Part shown: piece by piece, positions 13,616 to 19,561 of the stretch | Layout of the letters: each line of letters starts with the position of its first letter | Numbering within the stretch: the first letter of the stretch is position 1 | Assembly: GCA_964587515.1 (NCBI GenBank) | Contig: CAZPMO010000089.1 | Coordinates: forward strand, 1-19,561 | Length of the DNA: 19,561 nucleotides | Source of the DNA: CAZPMO01 sp964587515 | GTDB taxonomy: Bacteria; Pseudomonadota; Alphaproteobacteria; MPNO01 | Direction of reading: 5' to 3' | Translations under genes and position numbers: made by a program | The notes under the pieces: model-generated | What the model was told of the DNA's origin: nothing | The model's input: the letters and a program-made list of their open reading frames with translations, nothing else | The model's database searches: none

Positions 13616-14686
13616 TCACCCGTTTTGGCCGCGGTGGCGCATCAGGTGATCGGCCAGCACGCAGGCCATCATGGCTTCGCCCACCGGCACGGCGCGGATG
13701 CCGACGCAGGGGTCGTGGCGGCCGCGCGTTTCGATCTCGGCGTTCTTGCCGCGCGTGGTCACGGTGCGTCGGGGTGTGAGGATCGAGCTTGTCGGCTTCA
13801 CCGCGAAGCGGACGACGATGTCCTGGCCGGTGGAGATGCCGCCGAGGACGCCGCCCGCATTGTTGCTCAGGAAGGCCGGCTTGCCGCGCCGCATGCGCAT
13901 CTCGTCGGCATTGTCCTCGCCCGATAGCTCGGCCGCGCCGAACCCGGCGCCGATCTCGACGCCCTTGCCCGCGTTGATGCCCATCATTGCCGCCGCGAGG
14001 TCGGAATCGAGCTTGCCGTAGATCGGCGCGCCGAGGCCGGCGCGTACGCCCGAGGCCACGATCTCGATCACCGCGCCGACCGAGGAGCCTTCCTTGCGCA
14101 CCTGATCGAGATGTTTTTCCCATTTCTTCGCGGTCGTCGCGTCGGGGCACCAGAACGGGTTCTTTTCCACCGCCGCCCAGTTCCAGCGTTCGCGATCCCC
14201 GCCAAGCGCGCCCATTTGCACCATGGCGCCCCGGATGCGCACGCGCCTGCCCAGCACCTTGCGCGCGATCGCGCCGGCCGCGACCCGGCACGCGGTTTCG
14301 CGCGCCGACGGCCGCCCGCCGCCCCGGTAATCGCGGATGCCGTACTTGGCGAAATAGGCGTAGTCCGCGTGGCCGGGCCGGAACTTGTTCTTGATCTCGT
14401 CGTAATCCTTCGAGCGCGCATCCCGGTTGCGGATCAGCAGGCTGACGGGCGTGCCGGTGGTGCGGCCCTCGAACACGCCGGACAGGATCTCGACCGTGTC
14501 GGGCTCGCGGCGCTGGGTCACGAAGCGCGAGGAGCCCGGGCGCCGCTTATCGAGGAAAATCTGGATATCGGCCGCGTCGAGCGCGATCCCCGGCGGCGCG
14601 CCGTCGACCACGCAGCCGATCGCGGGCCCGTGGCTTTCGCCCCAGGTGGTGACCCGGAATAATGTGCCGAAGCTGTTATCCGACAT
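13616..14686 (-). CDS. aroC: Chorismate synthase
   Basis: 356 residues, normal length. It catalyses the last shikimate-pathway step, EPSP to chorismate with reduced FMN, feeding aromatic amino acids, folate and quinones. The three family signatures are present: GESHGPAIGCVVDGAPPG (17-34), GIRDYRGGGRPSARETACR (about 116-134) and the C-terminal RGRHDPCVGIRAVPVGEAM. The start is ATG 14686, giving the standard N-terminus MSDNSFGTLFRVTTWGESHG. It lies 29 bp downstream of fabI in the same direction, so the two are probably co-transcribed, an arrangement common in Alphaproteobacteria. Confidence 0.98.
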   Translation of the reverse strand: MSDNSFGTLFRVTTWGESHGPAIGCVVDGAPPGIALDAADIQIFLDKRRPGSSRFVTQRREPDTVEILSGVFEGRTTGTPVSLLIRNRDARSKDYDEIKNKFRPGHADYAYFAKYGIRDYRGGGRPSARETACRVAAGAIARKVLGRRVRIRGAMVQMGALGGDRERWNWAAVEKNPFWCPDATTAKKWEKHLDQVRKEGSSVGAVIEIVASGVRAGLGAPIYGKLDSDLAAAMMGINAGKGVEIGAGFGAAELSGEDNADEMRMRRGKPAFLSNNAGGVLGGISTGQDIVVRFAVKPTSSILTPRRTVTTRGKNAEIETRGRHDPCVGIRAVPVGEAMMACVLADHLMRHRGQNG

Positions 14687-14715
14687 GGCTGTTCAGCCGG
14701 CGGCCCGGGCCGGCG

Positions 14716-15537
14716 CTACTGGTTATCGACGGTGGAGATATCGGGCGCGTCCACCGCCTTCATGCCGACCACGTGATAGCCGCTGTCGACATGGTGGACC
14801 TCGCCGGTAACGCCGCTCGACAGATCGGAAAGCAGATAGACGCCGGCACCGCCGACATCGTCGATCGTCACGTTGCGTTTCAGCGGCGAGTTATATTCGT
14901 TCCATTTCAGAATATAGCGGAAATCGCCGATGCCCGACGCCGCCAGCGTCTTGATGGGGCCGGCCGAGATCGCGTTGACGCGTATGTTCTGCGGCCCGAG
15001 ATCCACGGCGAGATATTTCACGCTGGCTTCCAGCGCCGCCTTCGCGACACCCATCACGTTGTAATGGGGGACCACGCGTTCCGCCCCCGAATAGGTCAGC
15101 GTCAGCAGGCTGCCGCCCGACTTCATCAGGGGCACGGCGCGCTGGCAGACGGCGGTGAAGGAATAGCACGAGATGTCCATGGTCTGTGCGAAGTTGGCGG
15201 GCGAGGTATCGACGTAGCGGCCCTTGAGCTCGTCCTTGTCGGAATAGGCGATCGCGTGAACCAGGAAATCAAGCCCGCCCCACGCCGATTCGAGTTCCGC
15301 GAAGACCTTGTTGACGCTGGCGCCGTCGGAGACGTCGCATTCCAGCAACATGTCCGATCCCACCGAGTCGGCGAGCGGGCGGACGCGCTTGGCCAGCGCC
15401 TCGCTCTGATAGGTGAAGGCCAGCGTCGCGCCGTTGTCGGCCGCGGCCTTGGCGATGCCCCAGGCAATGGACCGGTCGTTCGCGACACCCATAATGAGGC
15501 CTCGTTTTCCCTCCATCAGGCGCCCGGATTGGGTCAT
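14716..15537 (-). CDS. fabI: Enoyl-[acyl-carrier-protein] reductase (NADH), FabI type
   Basis: 273 residues from ATG 15537, with GAGGA 4 bp upstream; a longer in-frame version would run into the upstream terminator. It reduces trans-2-enoyl-ACP in type II fatty-acid elongation and is the target of triclosan-type inhibitors. Seen: the FabI-type cofactor loop GVANDRSIAWGIAKA (about 17-31), HAIAYSDKDELKGRY (about 93-107), and the catalytic Tyr-x6-Lys of HYNVMGVAK within the SDR core. The fold is soluble and cytosolic. It is the first gene of a fabI-aroC pair; a strong terminator directly upstream isolates it from the lipoprotein gene, so it needs its own promoter in the short AT-rich stretch at 15538-15572. 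Confidence 0.97.
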   Translation of the reverse strand: MTQSGRLMEGKRGLIMGVANDRSIAWGIAKAAADNGATLAFTYQSEALAKRVRPLADSVGSDMLLECDVSDGASVNKVFAELESAWGGLDFLVHAIAYSDKDELKGRYVDTSPANFAQTMDISCYSFTAVCQRAVPLMKSGGSLLTLTYSGAERVVPHYNVMGVAKAALEASVKYLAVDLGPQNIRVNAISAGPIKTLAASGIGDFRYILKWNEYNSPLKRNVTIDDVGGAGVYLLSDLSSGVTGEVHHVDSGYHVVGMKAVDAPDISTVDNQ

Positions 15538-15572
15538 GGAATCCTCGCAGACACAGAAATCACGATATTTAC

Positions 15573-15611
15573 AAAAAAAACGCGCCGCTCCCGGCAATCG
15601 GGGGCGGCGCG
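15573..15611 (-). terminator. Rho-independent terminator of the lipoprotein gene
   Basis: Read on the minus strand, a 13-bp stem with one mismatch (arms 15611-15599 and 15593-15581, loop ATTGC) is followed by eight T (15580-15573). It lies about 50 bp after the stop codon of the 15664-16137 gene and before fabI. It is a textbook intrinsic terminator. Confidence 0.92.
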
Positions 15612-15663
15612 CATCCTACACGAATGATTTGTCCCGGGCAAAGCGCCGGGTTCGGAGCGTCCT

Positions 15664-16137
15664 CTAGTTGACGATCTTCCAGGAGCCGTCGGGCTGCCGG
15701 CAGGCGCGGCCATAGGCGGTCTCGGTCTTGCCGGAAATCGTCACGGTCTGCTGATATTCGCGGCAATTGTCGCCCGACGCGGTCTGATAGGTGCGGGTCG
15801 GCGTGACCGATCCGGAATGACCCGAATCCGGGTTGTTCCACGTCGCGACCTGGCCCGAACGGTTGGATTCCAGGGCGCCCTGCGATGTGCGTTCCATGGC
15901 GAGTTGATCGGCGCGGTCGAGCGATTTGCCCACTTCGCTGCCGACGAATGCGCCGGCAAGCGTGCCGATGGCGACCGCGGCGAGCTGGCCGCCGCCGGAA
16001 CCGATCTGCGAGCCCGCCAGCGCGCCCAGCCCGGCGCCAAGCAAGGTCCCGCCGGTCTGTTTGTTGCCCTGGCCCGGCTGACAGGCGGCGATCGCCACGG
16101 CCAGCGTTCCCACAATCATGATGTTGCCGAGTTTCAT
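15664..16137 (-). CDS. Glycine-zipper outer-membrane lipoprotein, 17 kDa surface antigen family
   Basis: 157 residues from ATG 16137, preceded by AGAGGA. Residues 1-18 are a lipoprotein signal with lipobox IAAC (lipidated C19). Residues about 33-78 are a glycine-zipper segment (GTLLGAGLGALAGSQIG, GTLAGAFVGSEVGKSLD) typical of Rickettsia 17-kDa-antigen-like proteins. The C-terminal domain (about 110-157) has the conserved CREYQQTVTISGKTETAYGRACRQPDGSWKIV block with a likely Cys pair. It is expected in the outer-membrane or periplasmic envelope; the exact function of the family is unsettled. Its transcript ends at the intrinsic terminator at 15573-15611. Upstream it diverges from pdxH. Confidence 0.9.
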   Translation of the reverse strand: MKLGNIMIVGTLAVAIAACQPGQGNKQTGGTLLGAGLGALAGSQIGSGGGQLAAVAIGTLAGAFVGSEVGKSLDRADQLAMERTSQGALESNRSGQVATWNNPDSGHSGSVTPTRTYQTASGDNCREYQQTVTISGKTETAYGRACRQPDGSWKIVN

Positions 16138-16307
16138 GGGTTCCTCTCCCAAATCAAATTAAATTGCGCTCCGAACTTGTGCGCCACGCCATCCCATTCT
16201 AAACCCGGGACTGCGTTGGGCGCTATACTTACCCCTGAAATGGGGATTACAGCAGGAACGTTACAAGATCGTTTCCGCATAAATAATGAGTTAACGGCGA
16301 ATCGATA

Positions 16308-16898
16308 ATGGCTGGAAAGCAGGATCGGGACCCCATCGAACTGTTTCGCGAATGGCTCGCGGCGGCGGAGGATTCGGAAGTCAACGAACCCACCGCGATG
16401 ACGCTGGCGACCGTGGATGCGGCCGGCGCGCCCGCCGCGCGCATGGTGCTGCTGAAGGACGTCGATGACGGGACCTTCGTATTCTATACCAACGCCGAAA
16501 GCCGCAAGGGCGTTGAACTCGAGGCCACGCCTTTGGCCTCGCTGGTCTTTCACTGGAAATCGTTGCGCCGCCAGGTGCGCATCGACGGCGCGGTCGAACG
16601 CACCAGCGACGCCGACGCCGACGCCTATTTTGCGACCCGCGCGCGGGGAAGCCAGATCGGCGCCTGGGCGTCCGATCAGTCGCGCCCGCTGGAAGGCCGC
16701 TTCGAGCTTGAAAAGCGCGTTGCGCGCTTCGCCGCCAAATTCGGTATCGGCGCGGTGGCGCGGCCGCCGCACTGGGTCGGCTATCGGGTCATTCCCTCGG
16801 CCATCGAATTCTGGACCGACAAGCCGTTCCGCCTGCACGAACGCGTGCTGTATGAACGCGCGGGATCGGCATGGGTGACGCGTCGGCTGTTCCCCTGA
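16308..16898 (+). CDS. pdxH: Pyridoxamine/pyridoxine 5'-phosphate oxidase
   Basis: 196 residues. An FMN enzyme that oxidises PNP or PMP to pyridoxal 5'-phosphate in the cytosol. Seen: FREWLAAAEDSEVNEPTAMTLATVD near the start, RMVLLKD and FVFYTNAESRKG (FMN site), HWKSLRRQVRIDG, and the C-terminal signature IEFWTDKPFRLHER. The start is ATG 16308; no strong Shine-Dalgarno is seen. A TATACT at 16224-16229 may be its -10, with no clear -35. The stop at 16898 lies only 15 bp from the end of the extended OsmC-family gene on the other strand. Neighbourhood with fabI and a 17-kDa-type antigen gene is common in Alphaproteobacteria. Confidence 0.96.
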   Translation: MAGKQDRDPIELFREWLAAAEDSEVNEPTAMTLATVDAAGAPAARMVLLKDVDDGTFVFYTNAESRKGVELEATPLASLVFHWKSLRRQVRIDGAVERTSDADADAYFATRARGSQIGAWASDQSRPLEGRFELEKRVARFAAKFGIGAVARPPHWVGYRVIPSAIEFWTDKPFRLHERVLYERAGSAWVTRRLFP

Positions 16899-16913
16899 CG
16901 CGCCCGATCCGAA

Positions 16914-17354
16914 TTACCTGGCGCGCGCTGTGGCCTGCGCGGTGAAGTCGACGGTGGTGTCTGCAGTCGCCACGGCGACTGAACCGTAGATGGGTCAGCG
17001 TTGTTTCCACGTCTTGACCAAAAAGCGCGCATCGTCGTCGCTTACGCCCCACATCTCGAACTCTATTCGCACCGCGTCGTACAGCGAAACATTCTCGGTG
17101 GGCTTGTCGAAGTCCCGGTAGGCCGCGACGTTAACCTCTATGCCATCGAGCGCGCGTTGCTCGGTGCTGGCGATTGTCTCGACCATATTTACAGCGCACG
17201 CGGCGATGGACGCGCAAAAAAGCTCACCCGCGCCGACCGCTTCGCCGCCGGAGTTCTCGGCTACCCAATGTTGATTGCGCGCATTGCAAATCGATCGGCC
17301 AACGATGCCGGTGCTGTAACTTCGCGCCTGATAGGCCAGGGTCAATTCAGCCAT
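16914..17354 (-). CDS. OsmC-family peroxiredoxin-like protein, probable selenoprotein (UGA at codon 120)
   Basis: From ATG 17354 (GAGGAG 6 bp upstream) the frame runs 119 codons to TGA (16997-16995), then 26 more to TAA (16916-16914): 146 residues in total, a usual OsmC length, against an abnormally short 119. The first conserved Cys is C53 in ELFCASIAAC, with E44 nearby. OsmC proteins have a second conserved Cys in a context like AGCPVSQVL (E. coli). Here the TGA takes that place: KTWKQR-stop-PIYGSVAVATADTTVDF, and the tail reads as the usual final strand. OsmC/Ohr proteins reduce organic hydroperoxides through this Cys pair, and OsmC-like selenoproteins are known from metagenomic surveys. 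I infer Sec120; a plain truncation ending at 16995 is the alternative. sel genes are not in this window, so decoding capacity is unproven. Confidence 0.78.
16964..16997 (-). promoter_or_regulatory. Candidate bacterial SECIS element after the in-frame UGA
   Basis: Reading the minus strand as RNA: UGA (16997-16995), 13 nt, then CAGUCGCC-GU-GGCGACUG (16981-16964). Allowing for steric limits, this is a 7-bp stem with loop CGUG, whose first base lies 20 nt after the UGA. A short stem, a G in the first two loop bases and a GU in the loop fit known bacterial SECIS requirements; no bulged U as in E. coli fdhF is present. The hairpin lies inside the extended coding frame. It could instead be a terminator, but no T tract follows in either direction. 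Confidence 0.62.
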
Positions 17355-17473
17355 TCTACGCTCCTCGGTCCAGATTTATCCGCGGCGTCGCGGACACGCC
17401 TATCCTAGCAGACAACATCCCGCAACGGTTGGTCATACCAACGTGCGCCGACCAGCCGTTCCGATCCCTCAAG

Positions 17474-17508
17474 CCGATGTCCGAGTCGCCCCTAACTCCG
17501 GACATCGG
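17474..17508. repeat. Perfect 10-bp inverted repeat in the gap before the Rieske oxygenase gene
   Basis: CCGATGTCCG (17474-17483) and CGGACATCGG (17499-17508) are perfect inverted repeats with a 15-nt loop. No terminating gene points into it from the left on the plus strand, so a terminator role is unlikely; an operator or a dispersed repeat is possible. The remaining gap 17355-17733 has no gene I can support; its open frames are short and lack family resemblance. Confidence 0.5.
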
Positions 17509-17733
17509 AGAAAATTATGTCCGCTATTTTTGTTCATGTCTGAAAATGGAGTCATGGCGCAAGCTGCGCGGCGCAGGTGGTTGGCCGCATACCGACCCGG
17601 AAGAGACATTTGGCCGCGATAGACTCCATACCTCAGCCGCCCACACAATCTCGCCCGTTGGTTGCCTTGAAAGCAGACGCGTCACAGGCGTGCTGGTCGA
17701 GTTTGCGAGTGCCGCGGCCGTTCTGCTTGGGGA

Positions 17734-17813
17734 TTGTTATAGATTTTGGCCGTGTGTAGATTATATCGAGAAATTGGGCGAAATTTGAAAAACCCGTTTC
17801 CATCATAAATTTC
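17734..17813 (+). promoter_or_regulatory. Candidate promoter and operator of the Rieske oxygenase gene
   Basis: TTGTTA (17734-17739) and TAGATT (17757-17762) are 17 bp apart, giving a start near 17769. Downstream, GAAATTT (17780-17786) and AAATTTC (17807-17813) form a perfect 7-bp inverted repeat with a 20-nt spacer in the leader, a plausible repressor site. The segment is much more AT-rich than its surroundings. No regulator gene is adjacent. Confidence 0.4.
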
Positions 17814-17843
17814 AGAAGACCAATAACGAGCAGGAGGAACGAC

Positions 17844-18914
17844 ATGACCGATCGCGCGTTGGAGCCCTTTGTATGGAATGCTTGGCATGTCGCCGCCTGG
17901 TCTCATGAAATCCAGGATGCACCCTTGGCACGGACAATTCTCGGCGAGCCGGTGGCGCTTTTTCGCGACGGCGAGGGGCGGGCCGCGGCGCTGGAAGACC
18001 GGTGCTGTCACCGAGCAGCGCCGCTTACGCAGGGGCAAGTGACCCCCGAAGGCCTGGAATGCGGCTACCATGGAATGGTGTTCGACGGCACCGGTGCCTG
18101 CGTCTCCAACCCCGGCGAGGAAGGAGGGCCGACCGGTTATTTCGTCCGCAGCTTTCCCATCGTCGAGAAGCAGCACTTCGTATGGATATGGATGGGCGAT
18201 CCGGCGCTCGCCGATGAGAGCAAGATAATCGACTATCCTTATCACGACGACACTCAAAAATGGCCATTCAAATACGCCGTCATCCCTATGCCCTGCAACT
18301 ACATGCTGCTGGTCGACAACCTGATGGACCTTTCCCATCTGGGCTTTGTCCATAACCGGACGGTCGGCGCGGGAGGGAGTACCCACACCCGAGCCATCCA
18401 GGAAAATGTGCCGACGGACACCGGCACCCGTTTCGAGCGCTGGATTCTCGACTGCCCGCCGCCGCCGACATTCACCAAGGCGGTGGGCTTCAAGACCAAC
18501 ATCGATCGCTGGTCCGATTTCGAATACGTGGCGCCCGGCACGGTGCTGCAATGGACGGGCGCGCTGGAGATCGGACGTGGCGCCCAGGAGAACCGAGACC
18601 AGGACGGTGCGTTTTGTGTCCGCCTCTACCATGGCGCTACGCCCGAAACCGAGTCCACATGCCATTACTTCTGGTCGGTGGCGAACGGCTATCGCCAGGA
18701 CGATCCGCAGGCGGGAGAGGAGCTTTTCGTCGATATCGCCGCAACCTTCCATGAGGACAAGGTGTTTCTGGAAACTCAGCAGGCCATGATCATGCGCGAA
18801 CCCAACCGCCCGTTGAGCACCAGGTCACAGGACAAGGCGGTCGTGCTCGCCAGGCGCGCGCTCGACCGGATGATCGAAGAGGACGGGGCCGTCGTTGCCA
18901 GCGCCACGGAATAG
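17844..18914 (+). CDS. Rieske non-haem iron oxygenase, VanA-like alpha subunit
   Basis: 356 residues from ATG 17844, with an excellent GGAGGA 6 bp upstream. The N-terminal Rieske domain has C54-x-H56 (DRCCHRAAPL) and C73-x2-H76 (ECGYHGMVFD) for the [2Fe-2S] cluster. The catalytic domain has D162-x2-H165-x4-H170 (NLMDLSHLGFVH) for the mononuclear iron; the third ligand probably lies in the C-terminal third. This is the single-component-oxygenase type of vanillate demethylase, toluenesulfonate and related monooxygenases, which O-demethylate or hydroxylate aromatic acids. The specific substrate is not readable. It needs electrons from a ferredoxin/flavin reductase (VanB type), and none is encoded in the window. 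A RidA-like gene follows 107 bp downstream. Confidence 0.93.
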   Translation: MTDRALEPFVWNAWHVAAWSHEIQDAPLARTILGEPVALFRDGEGRAAALEDRCCHRAAPLTQGQVTPEGLECGYHGMVFDGTGACVSNPGEEGGPTGYFVRSFPIVEKQHFVWIWMGDPALADESKIIDYPYHDDTQKWPFKYAVIPMPCNYMLLVDNLMDLSHLGFVHNRTVGAGGSTHTRAIQENVPTDTGTRFERWILDCPPPPTFTKAVGFKTNIDRWSDFEYVAPGTVLQWTGALEIGRGAQENRDQDGAFCVRLYHGATPETESTCHYFWSVANGYRQDDPQAGEELFVDIAATFHEDKVFLETQQAMIMREPNRPLSTRSQDKAVVLARRALDRMIEEDGAVVASATE

Positions 18915-19021
18915 ACGCCACCACGCTGCACGTTTATGTCCGAGAAGGGGTTACACATCCTTCCTTTCCCAAGAGTTGGATCGCAAACCATCAGATTGAT
19001 TTGCCGCGAGGAATTCTAGCC

Positions 19022-19384
19022 TTGCTCTCGATCGCACGTATTGGCCCGTCAAGATACTCGCCGACTCGCAGTCGAATCGTCATCCACAACGGCGTGCTGA
19101 CGACCATCGCGGTCGCCACGAACAAATCACCCTCTCTTTATGAGCAAGCGCGTGAGGCCTTATCAAATATCGACCGACATTTGGAGGAGGCAGGTACCGA
19201 CAAGAGCCGGATACTGATGGTGATGATTTACATCACGGACATAAGTAACAAGTCCGAGTTTAATCGCGCGTGGGACGAATGGGTTGATCGCGAAAACCTC
19301 CCGCTCCGAGCGTGTGTCGGCGCTGACCTCGAAGAAGCCGATCTGGTTGAACTGGTTGTCACGGCCGCGGTAGACCGGAAATAG
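19022..19384 (+). CDS. RidA/YjgF-family protein, TTG start
   Basis: About 120 residues with the COG0251 layout: ARIGPSRYSPTRSRIVIHNGVL at the start, YEQAREALSNIDRHLEEAGTDKSRIL in the middle, IYITDISNKSEFNRAWDEWVD, then LPLRACVGADLEEADLVELVVTAA with the conserved Arg of the ligand pocket and the late Glu. Classical RidA hydrolyses reactive enamine/imine intermediates; this belongs to a divergent subgroup whose activity is untested. TTG 19022 is preferred because GAGGAA lies 8 bp upstream; TTG 19001 is the alternative, and no ATG is available. It lies downstream of the Rieske gene in the same direction, perhaps co-transcribed. After it, 19385-19561 holds no gene I can support. Confidence 0.8.
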   Translation: MLSIARIGPSRYSPTRSRIVIHNGVLTTIAVATNKSPSLYEQAREALSNIDRHLEEAGTDKSRILMVMIYITDISNKSEFNRAWDEWVDRENLPLRACVGADLEEADLVELVVTAAVDRK

Positions 19385-19561
19385 TCGCGTCATGGACAAG
19401 TACTATCCCGAACTCGGAAACGTTGGATAGTGAGCTTGGTCACGGCTTTGACTTCCGCCGTGGTCGGACAACGGTCTTCGGGCCAATCGGGCCGAGAGTC
19501 AGGTATTGGCCGATATTGTTGATAAAGTCGCTTGTGTTGTTGATTGGTGCGTGATTCGTTG

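Noticed and set aside
17174..17788. 204-codon plus-strand frame across the OsmC 5' region and gap
   Set aside because: It partly overlaps the OsmC-family gene antisense and crosses the promoter of the Rieske gene; no domain resemblance.
19440..19561. Minus-strand frame entering from the right edge, ending GPKTVVRPRRKSKP-stop
   Set aside because: Only about 40 codons are visible, no family is recognisable, and a second minus-strand frame is equally open; evidence is too thin to call a partial gene.

Overview
The window is GC-rich DNA with a layout typical of Alphaproteobacteria (order not resolvable from sequence alone). Two conserved housekeeping blocks frame accessory DNA. The left block runs histone-deacetylase-like hydrolase, xseB, ispA, dxs, tlyA and a RumA/RlmD-type RNA methyltransferase: isoprenoid precursor synthesis (dxs, ispA) and rRNA modification, all on the plus strand with tight or overlapping junctions. 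The right block is aroC and fabI on the minus strand, a 17-kDa-antigen-type lipoprotein (minus) and pdxH (plus). I saw no tRNA, rRNA, CRISPR array, intact insertion sequence or integrase.

Region by region: 1-500 is the 5' part of a secreted EF-hand protein (minus, runs off the left edge). 645-1571 is the deacetylase-like hydrolase. 1642-3414 is a class III adenylate cyclase/TPR protein (minus) lodged between the hydrolase and xseB. 3675-8809 is the isoprenoid/rRNA-modification run. 8889-13327 is accessory DNA: a YqjI-like PadR repressor with a small membrane protein and a phased AT-rich operator array, a TPR lipoprotein gene split by an in-frame TAG, a relic of an RNA-methyltransferase 3' end, a ferritin-like protein behind an FNR-type promoter, and an unrecognised 262-residue protein with two ExxH motifs. 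13616-16898 is the right housekeeping block. 16914-19384 holds an OsmC-family gene, a Rieske oxygenase and a RidA-family protein.

The strongest unusual signal is the OsmC-family gene. Its frame carries a TGA exactly where the family has its second catalytic cysteine, in the context TGA-Pro-Ile-Tyr-Gly. The frame continues for 26 more codons to a TAA, giving a normal OsmC length, and a stem-loop with a GU-containing apical loop begins 13 nt after the TGA. This reads as a selenoprotein with a bacterial SECIS element; a conventional gene caller would truncate it.

Other points: tlyA appears to start with ACG behind a good Shine-Dalgarno sequence; a perfect FNR box sits 41.5 bp from the predicted start point of the ferritin-like gene; four PadR half-sites are spaced at exactly 17 bp. 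The PadR (iron/nickel-type), ferritin-like and diiron-like genes suggest a metal, oxygen and redox theme in the accessory region, but that link is inference.
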